DNA of 46,159 nucleotides from Mesorhizobium comanense (GTDB lineage: Bacteria > Pseudomonadota > Alphaproteobacteria > Rhizobiales > Rhizobiaceae). Under the pieces are notes generated by a model. It had not been told where the DNA came from, made no database searches, and saw only the letters and a program-made list of their open reading frames with translations. Made by a program: the position numbers and the translations under genes. Below, piece after piece: positions 33,858-41,964 of this stretch. Where the stretch lies: NCBI RefSeq assembly GCF_005503535.1, contig NZ_SCNN01000035.1:1-46159 (forward strand). Direction: 5' to 3'. Each line of letters starts with the position of its first letter. Position 1 is the first letter of the stretch.

Positions 33858-34919
33858 TCAGCCGTCCATCGGATGGCCGCAGGACTGCCGCACCACCAGC
33901 CGGCATGGCAGTTTTCGAATGCCCGGCGCGGCGGGTTGGCCGCCGACCAGGGAAAGCAGGGTCAGTCCGGCCTCGCGGCCGAGGGCGGCGAGGTTCATGT
34001 CCACCGAGGTCAGCGGCGGGCGGGTGGCCTCCGCCACGATCTCCCAATTGTCGAAACCGATGACGCCGACATCGCCGGGAACGCTCAAGCCGCGCTCACG
34101 CAAGGCATCGATGACGCCGCGCGCGATCTGGTCGTTGCCGCAGAAGACGGCGTCCGGCCTTTCGCCCTTGCCGTCTTGACGTCGCGGGCCGTCGAAGAGA
34201 CGCGCCACCGCCTCGTGCCCCCAGGCTTCCGACCAGGCGCCGAGCAGCGGCTCGGCGGCCGGCAGGCCGTTCTCGGTGAGCACGTCGCGATAGGCCTGCG
34301 CGCGGTCGTGCACGACGGCGAAGCTTGCCGGTCCGGTGACGTGGGCGATGCGCTTGCGGCCAAGCCCGCAGAAATGCTCGACGGCCAGCCGCGCGCCGCC
34401 GGCGTCGTCGGAAACGAAGGCGACCGCGTCCGGATCGGGCTGGGTGAAGGCGTAGATCACCGGCACGCGCAGATCGGAGAGATCGACCGGCAGATGGCGG
34501 TCGATGCGTTTTCCCGTGGCGATGATGCCGTCGACGCGCTTGTCGAGCATGGCCTCGACATGCAACTGGCCCAGACGCGGATCCTCCTCGACATTGCACA
34601 GGAACACCGAGACGCCGTTGTCGACCAGCGCATCCGAAATGCCCGACATCAGCGGCAGCGAGAAGCGGCCATAGGTATCGTTGGTGAGCAGGCCGACGGT
34701 GAAGGAACGGCGCCTGAGCAGGCTCTGCGCCAGGCTGTTGGGCCGGAAGCCAAGGCTGCGCGCCGTCTCGCGGATGCGCTCGCGGGTCTCGGCGGTCATC
34801 CGCCCCTGGCTGTTCAGCGCCTTGGACGCGGTGGCGACGCTGACGCCGGCGGCGGCCGCCACGTCACGCAAGGTGACAGGCTTGGGAAAGACCGGAACCG
34901 GCTGATCGTCCGCTGCCAT
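33858..34919 (-). CDS. LacI-family transcriptional regulator
   Basis: 353 residues. Helix-turn-helix and hinge: VTLRDVAAAAGVSVATASKALNSQGRM through SLGFRPNSLAQSLL, then a periplasmic-binding-protein-like sensor domain (VGLLTNDTYGRFSLPLMSGI, FCGNDQIARGVIDAL, GFDNWEI). First gene of the sugar operon, read in the same direction as the rest. Two inverted GAAAA..TTTTC sites just upstream suggest autoregulation together with the whole operon, with release by the imported sugar or its hydrolysis product. Confidence 0.92.
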   Translation of the reverse strand: MAADDQPVPVFPKPVTLRDVAAAAGVSVATASKALNSQGRMTAETRERIRETARSLGFRPNSLAQSLLRRRSFTVGLLTNDTYGRFSLPLMSGISDALVDNGVSVFLCNVEEDPRLGQLHVEAMLDKRVDGIIATGKRIDRHLPVDLSDLRVPVIYAFTQPDPDAVAFVSDDAGGARLAVEHFCGLGRKRIAHVTGPASFAVVHDRAQAYRDVLTENGLPAAEPLLGAWSEAWGHEAVARLFDGPRRQDGKGERPDAVFCGNDQIARGVIDALRERGLSVPGDVGVIGFDNWEIVAEATRPPLTSVDMNLAALGREAGLTLLSLVGGQPAAPGIRKLPCRLVVRQSCGHPMDG

Positions 34920-34941
34920 CGGGTCGGGAATCCTTAGTTGG

Positions 34942-34953
34942 GAAAAGGTTTTC
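34942..34953. promoter_or_regulatory. LacI-type operator, proximal
   Basis: GAAAAGGTTTTC, a symmetric 12-mer with a central GG, 23 bp upstream of the LacI-type start. LacI-family sites are such near-palindromes, though usually with a central CG, so this variant is slightly unusual. Confidence 0.65.
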
Positions 34954-35008
34954 TCTTACAGACCCAGAGAAGGCCCGGCCAGTGGCCGAGCCCGATCGGA
35001 GATGTTTG

Positions 35009-35021
35009 GAAAAACCTTTTC
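35009..35021. promoter_or_regulatory. LacI-type operator, distal (opposite orientation)
   Basis: GAAAAACCTTTTC, essentially the reverse complement of the proximal site with one extra A. Centre distance about 67 bp, compatible with repression by looping or by promoter occlusion. Confidence 0.6.
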
Positions 35022-35169
35022 TCAAAGTCAGGCTAGGCCAGATTGGAGTATCGTTCAAGGGGAAAGTGGTGGTTGTGGTCCGTCGGTGGGAAGGAAAGGC
35101 CCGGGGCAGCAAGGACAGGATTTCGCCGGCCTCGCTTTGCGCCAAGGATGCACACATTTCCAAGCGGCT

Positions 35170-35460
35170 GGTCCTTGGCGATAGCGCTCATGGCGGTTTG
35201 GAGCATGCATTGTCCTGATGCCGCGCTGGTCGACCCCCCACTCCGTCGAGCTTCGCTCGACACCTCTCCCCCGATCGACGGGGGAGAGGAAAGGCGCCTG
35301 GCTTTTTTGCCGCCAGCGCTTGTCCAGCAAGGCTCCCTTCCTTTCCCTCCGGAGGGGGGAAAGGTGGCGCTGCGAAGCAGCGACGGATTGGGGGAACCAT
35401 ATCGCAATCAAGCCTCGCCCTGATCAGTCACGCTGATCATCTAAGATGTTTGCACGGCGT
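35170..35460 (+). repeat. Intergenic repeat, copy B
   Basis: Same element as at 26762-27096, with GCCGCGCTGGTCGACCCCC, the palindrome around GATCGACGGGGGAGAG, the CTTCCTTTCCCTCCGGAGG segment and the GAAGCAGCGACGGATTGGG block. It lacks the last ~40 bp tail. It shares the lead-in GGTCCTTGGCGAT with the inverted copy at 43008-43303. The rest of the 34920-35551 gap holds the operon operators and nothing else I could recognise. Confidence 0.8.
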
Positions 35461-35551
35461 GGCCACTGTGTGGGGGCGAGGAACCGCACGGATTGTCAGC
35501 GAAGTTTTAATCGCTGTTGCCCCATGGTAGTTCTCCGCCAGGAGTTCCGCC

Positions 35552-36613
35552 ATGTCCGACACGTCTTATACTCCGAAAGGCCCGGTCTCGCAGCCTCGCG
35601 GCGGGGCAGGACATGACCGGACGGCCGAGCACCGCCGCGATGCCGCGACCATCGCCAGATTGAAGGCACGGATCGCCGCTCAGGCGGAGCTCATCGCGGG
35701 GCAGGAAGTCTCGCTCGCCCACAGCCGCAAGATCTTCGACCGCGCCTCCGCTGCCGCGCGCATCGGCGTGTGGGAGTGCAGCCTGCCCGACGAGCGGCTC
35801 GCCTGGACCGACGTGGTCTATGACCTGTTCGATCTGCCGCGCGGGGCATCGCTGGACCGCAATGAAATCGTCAAATGCTATCCTGAGGAGTCGCGCAAGG
35901 CGCTGAACAGTCTGCGCAGCCAGGCGATCGCCGAGCGCAACGGCTTCAACCTCGATGCCGAGATCACCACTTTCGCCGGCCACAGCCGCTGGATCCGCAT
36001 CACCGCGACCGTCGAGTGCGAGCAAGGCGTACCGGTGCGCATCTTCGGCATGAAGCAGGACATCACCGAGGAGAAGCTCCTGTCGGATCGCATGCGCTAT
36101 CTCGCCGAATTCGACGCCATGACGGGGCTCGCCAATCGCACCCGGTTCCAGGGCCGGCTGGCGCATGCCGATGAAGCCCGCCCGCTCGGCGCGCTGCTTC
36201 TGGTCGACCTGGACGGTTTCAAGGCCGTCAACGACACGTTCGGCCATGTCGTTGGCGACGAGTGCCTTAAGGCAGCCGCCGAGCGCCTCGTCGGCGGGTG
36301 CGGCGAGGCGGAACTGGTGGCGCGCGTCGGCGGCGACGAATTCGCGGTGCTGCTCGGTGCGCATCTCGACAGGGGCGCCGTCTCTGGTGTGGCGCGCCGT
36401 ATCATCGAGGAAATGGGCAGACCGGTCGCGATCCGCGGCCAGTCGCTGAGACTGGGCGCCTCGGTCGGCATCGCCTTTGCCGGGCAAGGCTCGCCCTGCG
36501 ATCTGTTCGCGCAGGCCGATACCGCGCTCTATGCCGCCAAGGCGGCGGGCCGCAACACATTCCGCATCTTCAAGGCGGAAGCAGGCGCGAAAGGCCACAG
36601 CGCCGCGGCGTGA
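35552..36613 (+). CDS. PAS-GGDEF diguanylate cyclase
   Basis: 353 residues. A short coiled coil (about 30-65) precedes a PAS domain with PAC-like end (about 65-172: IGVWECSLPDERLAWTD, GMKQDITEE). The GGDEF domain (about 180-340) begins DAMTGLANRTRF and has the catalytic RVGGDEF at 258-264, so it should make c-di-GMP from GTP. The inhibitory I-site RxxD, normally just before the active site, is replaced by G-E-A-E at 251-254. There is no membrane segment, so it acts in the cytoplasm on a signal sensed by PAS. It ends 3 bp from the convergent LysR-type gene. Confidence 0.92.
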   Translation: MSDTSYTPKGPVSQPRGGAGHDRTAEHRRDAATIARLKARIAAQAELIAGQEVSLAHSRKIFDRASAAARIGVWECSLPDERLAWTDVVYDLFDLPRGASLDRNEIVKCYPEESRKALNSLRSQAIAERNGFNLDAEITTFAGHSRWIRITATVECEQGVPVRIFGMKQDITEEKLLSDRMRYLAEFDAMTGLANRTRFQGRLAHADEARPLGALLLVDLDGFKAVNDTFGHVVGDECLKAAAERLVGGCGEAELVARVGGDEFAVLLGAHLDRGAVSGVARRIIEEMGRPVAIRGQSLRLGASVGIAFAGQGSPCDLFAQADTALYAAKAAGRNTFRIFKAEAGAKGHSAAA

Positions 36614-36616
36614 GGA

Positions 36617-37516
36617 CTAGATGCTCTTGGTCTCGAGCCGCTGGATCGTCGCTTCGATCCATGCCGCGACCGCCGCGATGCGAGCGAGCTGGCGAAGATC
36701 GGGATGCGTCAGCAGCCACAGTTCGCGCACGGGGAATGGCTGCTCGTCCTCCGGCACGCGCGCGAGCCCCGCAATCTGGTCGGCGACGATGCAAGGCAGC
36801 AGCGAGCGGCCAAGTCCGGCGAGGATCGCCTGCAGCAGCGGTTCGGCATCGTTGACGACAAGCGGCGCATAGCCGTCCTTGCGGGCGACGCCGGCGATCC
36901 AGCGCGCCTGCGGCAGGGAGGTCATGCCGTCCTCATAGGTCAGCCAGGGCAGATCTGTGATCTGCCGGGGCAAATCGGGCGCCAACAGATGGCTCGCCGC
37001 ATAGGCGGCATAACCGAGCGTGCCGATGCGCCTGGCGATGATTTGGCCTCCGGTTTCCGGGCCGGGCCGGGCAAGCCGCAGTGCCATGTCCGCCTCGCGG
37101 CGGGTCAGGCTGACATCGCGGGGGTCGGCGACCAGTTCCAGCCGCAATCCCGGATGGCGGGCCACAAGGTCGGGAACAGCCGGGATCAGCACCCGGTTGA
37201 CCAGGATCGGCACGGCGGTGACCCGCACCGTGCCGCCGATCTCGCTGTCGGCGCCCTTGACCGCCAGGGTCAGCCCGCCGATCTCAGCCTCCACCGCTTC
37301 CGCCCGGCTGGCCGCGACCTCGCCCGCCTGCGTCGGCCGCATTTCGCCTTCGGCGCCGCGTTCGAACAGTCGCACGCCGAGCGCACGCTCGATCGCCCTC
37401 AGGCGCCGCGCCACCGTTGTCGGATCCAGCCCTAGCCGGCGGCCGGCGGCCGCAAAGGACCCTTCGCGGGTCAGAGCCAGCACATGGCGCAGATCGTTCC
37501 AGTCGAGGTCGTGCAT
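36617..37516 (-). CDS. LysR-family transcriptional regulator
   Basis: 299 residues. The N-terminal winged helix is clear: DLRHVLALTREGSFAAAGRRL, DPTTVARRLRAIERALGVRLFERG. The remaining part is a LysR effector-binding domain. Start at MHDLDWND. It is divergent from the TauE/SafE-type exporter across about 170 bp, the classic LysR-target layout, so it probably controls that gene. Confidence 0.9.
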   Translation of the reverse strand: MHDLDWNDLRHVLALTREGSFAAAGRRLGLDPTTVARRLRAIERALGVRLFERGAEGEMRPTQAGEVAASRAEAVEAEIGGLTLAVKGADSEIGGTVRVTAVPILVNRVLIPAVPDLVARHPGLRLELVADPRDVSLTRREADMALRLARPGPETGGQIIARRIGTLGYAAYAASHLLAPDLPRQITDLPWLTYEDGMTSLPQARWIAGVARKDGYAPLVVNDAEPLLQAILAGLGRSLLPCIVADQIAGLARVPEDEQPFPVRELWLLTHPDLRQLARIAAVAAWIEATIQRLETKSI

Positions 37517-37682
37517 TTTTGCAGCTTTGCCGGGCAATTGTTCAGGATCAAACTGTGAGAATGCCGCGTTAGGATCGCACTGTCCACCACCGGAGAGACG
37601 CTGTGATCCGCGCCAAGAACCATGCTCGTCAATTTCATAGCCGGCAGGCGCCAACGCGCCTCGGCCACGGCTCCGATCGGAT

Positions 37683-38456
37683 ATGAGCATGGCCGACCTG
37701 TCTGTCTCAGGCCATTCCGGCGGCGGGGTGCTGTTCATTCTGGCCGTCGCCTTCATCGCCGGCCTAGCGCGCGGGTTTTCCGGCTTCGGCGCGGCGTTGA
37801 TCTTCATGCCGCTGGCAAGCTCCGTCATCGGGCCGAAATCGACGGCGCCGCTGCTGTTGATCATCGACGCCGTCGCCGCGCTCGGCCTGCTGCCGCGCGG
37901 CTGGCTGCTGGCCGACCGGCCAAGCGTCGGCACGATGACCCTCGGTGCGCTGGTCGGCGTGCCGCTCGGCACCTATGCGCTGACGCGGATGGATCCCCTG
38001 GCGCTGCGCTGGGGCATCGTGCTGCTGGTGGTGCTGCTGCTCGGCCTTTTGATGTCGGGCTGGCGCTACCATGGCCGCCCCGCGACGCCGTTGACGGTCG
38101 GCGTCGGAGGGCTGGCCGGCTTCTTCTCCGGCGCCGCCCAGGTCGGTGGGCCGCCGGTCGTGGCCTACTGGCTTGGCGGCGGCGGCAATGGCGAGGTCGT
38201 GCGCGCCAACATCATTCTATACTTCGCCCTGTCGAGCGCGCTGACCGCGGCCAGCTATCTGGCGGGAGGGCTGATCACGCGGCCCGTTCTTGCGCTCGCG
38301 CTGGTGACAGGCCCGTTCTATGGATCTGGCCTCTATCTCGGCTCGCGTCTGTTCGGACGCACCAGCGAGCGCGGCTATCGCTGGGCTTGCTACGGCCTCA
38401 TCGCCGTGGCGTCGATCGTCAGCCTCCCCGCGCTGGATTCCATCCTCGGTCGGTGA
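37683..38456 (+). CDS. TauE/SafE-family anion exporter
   Basis: 257 residues, about eight hydrophobic segments in two repeats; each repeat starts with a glycine-rich motif (FIAGLARGFSGFGAALIFMP and GGLAGFFSGAAQVGGPP). The family exports sulfite, sulfoacetate or related organosulfur anions, or takes part in taurine metabolism. Start ATG-AGC-ATG at 37683 or 37689. Substrate unknown; the partner LysR-type regulator lies divergently. Confidence 0.87.
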   Translation: MSMADLSVSGHSGGGVLFILAVAFIAGLARGFSGFGAALIFMPLASSVIGPKSTAPLLLIIDAVAALGLLPRGWLLADRPSVGTMTLGALVGVPLGTYALTRMDPLALRWGIVLLVVLLLGLLMSGWRYHGRPATPLTVGVGGLAGFFSGAAQVGGPPVVAYWLGGGGNGEVVRANIILYFALSSALTAASYLAGGLITRPVLALALVTGPFYGSGLYLGSRLFGRTSERGYRWACYGLIAVASIVSLPALDSILGR

Positions 38457-38502
38457 TCGGCTCCGCTGCGAAAGGATGGTGCCGAAACGACGCGGAAGGC
38501 TC

Positions 38503-38769
38503 TCAGCCGAAATCGTCTGCCGTCAGCACATACATGCTCTTGCGGGTGCGGTCATAGGCCTTCGACGCCACGTCGCGGATGACGCTGCCCTCGGTGTCGA
38601 AAGTGGCGAGGTATCCGGCCTCATCCGCGTTTGTTCGCGGCTGGAGCTTGGTCATCGCGTCGGCGGCGACGGAGAAGGAAATCTGGAACATGCCGTCATG
38701 ACCGACAAAACGGATGCGCCTGCCGGCCTGGTCATAGCTGCGGCTGCGGTTGGGGAAGGTCAGGCTCAT
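38503..38769 (-). CDS. DUF1488 protein
   Basis: 88 residues. Recognised as DUF1488 from MSLTFPNRSRSYDQAGRRIRF, GHDGMFQISFSV and the C-terminal YDRTRKSMYVLTADDF. Function unknown. The start at 38769 follows a strong GGAGGC ribosome site, while a longer open frame upstream has no support. The 47-bp gap to the exporter gene is a convergent end. Confidence 0.82.
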   Translation of the reverse strand: MSLTFPNRSRSYDQAGRRIRFVGHDGMFQISFSVAADAMTKLQPRTNADEAGYLATFDTEGSVIRDVASKAYDRTRKSMYVLTADDFG

Positions 38770-38855
38770 GTCTTGCCTCCTTTGTCTGGCGCGGTTGCCG
38801 AGGGAGGCGATGCGCGCCTTCCCAGGGAAAGCGCCGCTCGCCTTTCCCGGAATTT

Positions 38856-39089
38856 CTAGGCCTTCTTCGGCGCCCGTTTCTTCTTGGGCGAGGGGTTCAG
38901 GGCCTCCGCGGCGCGGTCCGCTTCCTCCTTGGCCAGCCGCAATTCCCTCAGCTTTGCCGTCTTGATCTCCCGGGCCCTGGCCTCGGACATGTATTCGGCG
39001 GTGGCCTTGTTGCGCTCCGCCGTCTTCTTCTGCTTGTCGGCAAAACGAGCTTCGGCTTTTGCCATCAAAGTCTGATTGCCGTCGGCCAT
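38856..39089 (-). CDS. Small lysine/alanine-rich basic protein
   Basis: 77 residues with a heptad-like helical core (MAKAEARFADKQKKTAERNKATAEYMS) and a strongly basic tail ending PKKKRAPKKA. I recognise the type as a small uncharacterised protein common in Rhizobiales, sometimes labelled a transcriptional regulator without evidence. The basic tail could bind nucleic acid. Start at MADGNQ, with a purine-rich upstream region. It is about 85 bp before the DUF1488 gene on the same strand. Confidence 0.75.
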   Translation of the reverse strand: MADGNQTLMAKAEARFADKQKKTAERNKATAEYMSEARAREIKTAKLRELRLAKEEADRAAEALNPSPKKKRAPKKA

Positions 39090-39348
39090 CGGATAGAATC
39101 TCCTGCATGATGAAATCGTGAAAACGAACTTGTCGGATAAATAGGCACTCGGCCGGCAAAATTCAATTTTCTGAAATATTTGGCTGATCGCCGATCTCGA
39201 AACAGCGATAGCCGAAATAATATTTTCGAATATTTCACGATGGCGGCAAATCACTTTGTGTTCATAAACACCAAAGCGCCGGTGCTGGCAAATGAGGGGC
39301 GGTGAGAGTTCAAACGGAAGCCCTTGGGAGTGCTCATTCGAGCCCTTG
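39090..39348. other. AT-rich intergenic segment with inverted repeat
   Basis: An unusually AT-rich patch for this window (about 39130-39250). It includes the near-palindrome CGAAATAATATTTTCG at 39213-39228 and a second GAATATTTC just after. It must hold the promoter of the basic-protein gene and may bind a nucleoid or global regulator. Confidence 0.5.
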
Positions 39349-39373
39349 AATAGGGTAGGGGGGTATGCTAATA
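39349..39373. promoter_or_regulatory. DmeR (RcnR/FrmR-type) operator
   Basis: Core TA-GGGGGG-TA at 39356-39365 with AT-rich flanks (AATAGGG left, TGCTAATA right), 15 bp before the regulator's ATG. RcnR-type repressors bind a G/C tract flanked by A/T inverted repeats, and rhizobial dmeR promoters carry such a C6 site, so this is the expected metal-controlled operator. Confidence 0.75.
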
Positions 39374-39380
39374 GGTTGGC

Positions 39381-39659
39381 ATGACGCACACGATCCGGGA
39401 AAAACAGAAGCTGCTGGCGCGCGTGCGCCGCATCAGGGGCCAGGTCGAGGCCATCGAGCGGGCGCTCGACGGCGAGGCCGGTTGCGAGGCGGTCATGCAC
39501 CTCATCGCCGGCGCGCGCGGCGCGATGGCCGGGCTGATGGGCGAGGTGATCGAGGATCATGTGCGCACGCATCTCGTCGATTCCGAGCGCCACCCCGGCG
39601 CGCTCAACACCGAAGCGGTCGAGGAATTGCTCGACGTCATCCGAACCTATGTGAAGTGA
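39381..39659 (+). CDS. dmeR: DmeR, CsoR/RcnR-type cobalt/nickel repressor
   Basis: 92 residues, all-helical. The metal ligands of E. coli RcnR occur at the same numbers: H3, C35, H60 and H64, the W-box of Ni/Co sensors rather than formaldehyde (FrmR) or copper (CsoR) sensors. Conserved DNA-contact helix: LLARVRRIRGQVEAIERAL. The apo form should repress from the G6 operator directly upstream, and metal binding releases it. Followed immediately by the exporter gene. Confidence 0.9.
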   Translation: MTHTIREKQKLLARVRRIRGQVEAIERALDGEAGCEAVMHLIAGARGAMAGLMGEVIEDHVRTHLVDSERHPGALNTEAVEELLDVIRTYVK

Positions 39660-39667
39660 GTACCGCC

Positions 39668-40918
39668 ATGACCAAGGCCAGCAGCACGGCTTTCCACAGT
39701 CACATGTTCCTCGGCGAGGGGCACCGCAAGAGCGAGCGCAAGACCTGGGCGGTGATCTGGCTCTGCGCGATCATGATGGCGGCCGAGATCGCCGGCGGGC
39801 TTCTGTTCGGCTCGATCGCCCTCGTCGCCGACGGGCTGCATATGAGCACGCATGCGGGCGCGCTGCTTCTGGCGGCACTTGCCTACACCTATGCGCGCCG
39901 GCATGCCGGCGACCAGCGCTTCAGTTTCGGCACCGGCAAGCTCGGCGACCTCGCCGGCTTCACCAGCGCCATCATCCTGGCCATGATCGCGCTGCTGATC
40001 GGCTACGAATCCGTCATCCGCCTCTATGCGCCGGTGCCGATCCATTTTGCCGAGGCGATACCGGTCGCCTTCCTCGGCCTTGCCGTCAACATCGCCAGCG
40101 CTTGGCTGCTCAGCGGCGGGCACGCGCATGGGCACGGCCAGGGTCAAGGCCATGGGCACGGGCACGGTCATGGCCACGCGGCCGCGCACGGGCATGACGA
40201 GACACATCGGATCGCCACGCCGGATGGCGAGGTCGTGCTCGAGGTGTTCGAGGATGGCGTGCCGCCGCGCTTCCGGATCCATCGCGAATCCGGGGCGCTC
40301 GTCCCGTCCGCCGTCTCGATCGAAACCGTGCGGCCGGACGGCGCGCGGCAGAGCTTCACCTTCAGGGATCTGGGCGAGGGCCTGGAATCCATCGAGGAGA
40401 TTCCCGAGCCACATGCCTTCGAGGCCATGGTCAGCATTAGCGGACAGACCTATCCGGTCCTGTTCGAGGAGCACGAGCATGCCCACGGCAAGGCCACGGA
40501 TGACAACAACATGCGCGCCGCCGTCGTCCATGTCATCGCCGACGCGGCGGTGTCGGTGCTGGTCATCGTCGGGCTCCTGCTCGCCCGTGCTTTCGGCTGG
40601 CTCTGGATGGATCCGGTCGCCGGCCTCGTCGGCGCGGTGGTCATCGCCAGCTGGGCGCTCGGGCTGATCCGCGACACAAGCGCCGTGCTGCTGGACATGA
40701 ATCCCGACCGCGGCATGGCGGAGAACCTGCGCCGCACGATCGAGAGCGAGGGCGACGAGATCGCCGACCTGCATCTGTGGCGGCTCGGACCGGGGCATCT
40801 TGGCGCCATCGTTTCCGTGGTGACGCCGACGCGCCGGCAACAGGATTATTACCGCGGCCGGCTGTCGCGGTTCCGGTCGCTGTCGCACCTGACGATCGAG
40901 GTCAGGAGGGCGGCCTAG
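39668..40918 (+). CDS. dmeF: DmeF, cobalt/nickel cation-diffusion-facilitator exporter
   Basis: 416 residues of the CDF family, which exchanges divalent cations for protons in the inner membrane. TM2 shows LVADGLHMSTHA (D55, H58, H62) and TM5 HVIADAAVSV, the paired metal-site motifs. A very histidine-rich loop (about 151-180, HGHGHGHGHGH) lies after TM4 and is followed by a soluble insert of about 90 residues (EVVLEVFEDGVPPRFRIH through YPVLFEEHEHAHG), seen in rhizobial DmeF proteins and absent from simple CDFs. The C-terminal domain is short. The ATG at 39668 is 9 bp after dmeR; the two probably share one mRNA controlled by DmeR. Confidence 0.9.
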   Translation: MTKASSTAFHSHMFLGEGHRKSERKTWAVIWLCAIMMAAEIAGGLLFGSIALVADGLHMSTHAGALLLAALAYTYARRHAGDQRFSFGTGKLGDLAGFTSAIILAMIALLIGYESVIRLYAPVPIHFAEAIPVAFLGLAVNIASAWLLSGGHAHGHGQGQGHGHGHGHGHAAAHGHDETHRIATPDGEVVLEVFEDGVPPRFRIHRESGALVPSAVSIETVRPDGARQSFTFRDLGEGLESIEEIPEPHAFEAMVSISGQTYPVLFEEHEHAHGKATDDNNMRAAVVHVIADAAVSVLVIVGLLLARAFGWLWMDPVAGLVGAVVIASWALGLIRDTSAVLLDMNPDRGMAENLRRTIESEGDEIADLHLWRLGPGHLGAIVSVVTPTRRQQDYYRGRLSRFRSLSHLTIEVRRAA

Positions 40919-41041
40919 CTTCTCACGGCCTGCCGGCCGCTACGCTTCGACAGCGCACCGCGATCCCGCGTCAAACCGCAAGATCGGTCGAGCGCGGCAG
41001 GTCCGGGATCGCCTAACTGGCCTCGTCACGGAGGAAGCACG

Positions 41042-41926
41042 TTGAAGGCGGCACTTGAAAACTACCATGCCCGGATGCAGCGGGTGCTGGACCACATAGA
41101 CCAGCATCTGGCCGACGATCTGGACCTGGAAACCTTGAGCGGCGTCGCGGCGTTCTCGAAATACCATTTCCACCGGCAGTTCACCTCGACCTTCGGGGTG
41201 TCCGTTCATCGCTATGTCCAGCTCGCCCGGCTGAAGCGCGCTTCCTACAGGCTTGCCGGGAGCGACGCCCAGAGCGTCACCGACATAGCGATGGATGCCG
41301 GCTACGACGCGCCCGACGCTTTCGCCCGCGCCTTTCGGCAACGGTTCGGACAATCGCCGTCGTCGTTCCGGAAATCTCCCGACTGGGGGTCGTGGCTCAT
41401 GGCCTTCGGGCCTCTCGACAACGCAAGGAGAAAGCTCATGCAGATCGTTTTTACCCCCGACGATGTGGTGATCCGCGATATGCCCCCGACGCCGGTGGCG
41501 ATCATGGAGCATCGGGGCGACCGGGCAACGCTCGGGGACACCATCCAGCGGTTCATCGCCTGGCGCAAGGCGGCGGGCCTGTCGCCCGAAACCAGCCCGA
41601 CCTTCAACATCTTCCGTTCCGAAAGGGAGCCAGCGGTCGCGACCGACTACAGCATGGACATCTGCGTCGGGACCGATCAGCCGATCAGGCCGGACGACAA
41701 GCAGATGAAGGCCGGCGTGATCCCCGGCGGGCGCTGCGCGGTGCTGCGCTACCCCGGCAATACCAACAATCTGGAACCCGCCGCGCTTTACCTCTATCGC
41801 GAATGGCTTCCGGCCAGCGGCGAGGACGTGCGCGACTTTCCGATCTATTGCCAGCGCCGGCTGTCCCCGATCCCGGAAGGGCCGATGCATGAAGTGGTGG
41901 TCGAGCTGTTCCTGCCCCTGAAATAG
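41042..41926 (+). CDS. AraC-family regulator with GyrI-like effector domain
   Basis: 294 residues from a TTG start (GGAGGAAG five to six bases upstream). The N-terminal ~100 residues are an AraC helix-turn-helix pair (LETLSGVAAFSKYHFHRQFTS, DIAMDAGYDAPDAFARAFRQRFG). The C-terminal ~155 residues are a GyrI-like small-molecule-binding domain beginning VFTPDDVVIRDMPPTPVAI. This order (AraC first, GyrI last) is that of the Rob/SoxS-like multidrug-type regulators. Targets unknown; no exporter lies adjacent. Confidence 0.88.
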   Translation: MKAALENYHARMQRVLDHIDQHLADDLDLETLSGVAAFSKYHFHRQFTSTFGVSVHRYVQLARLKRASYRLAGSDAQSVTDIAMDAGYDAPDAFARAFRQRFGQSPSSFRKSPDWGSWLMAFGPLDNARRKLMQIVFTPDDVVIRDMPPTPVAIMEHRGDRATLGDTIQRFIAWRKAAGLSPETSPTFNIFRSEREPAVATDYSMDICVGTDQPIRPDDKQMKAGVIPGGRCAVLRYPGNTNNLEPAALYLYREWLPASGEDVRDFPIYCQRRLSPIPEGPMHEVVVELFLPLK

Positions 41927-41964
41927 CACTGGGGATCAATAGCGCTGGGGCGACAGGCGCGGTC

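Noticed and set aside
33408..34937. Plus-strand open frame opposite the LacI-type and binding-protein genes
   Set aside because: Runs across two well-supported minus-strand genes and has no recognisable motif.
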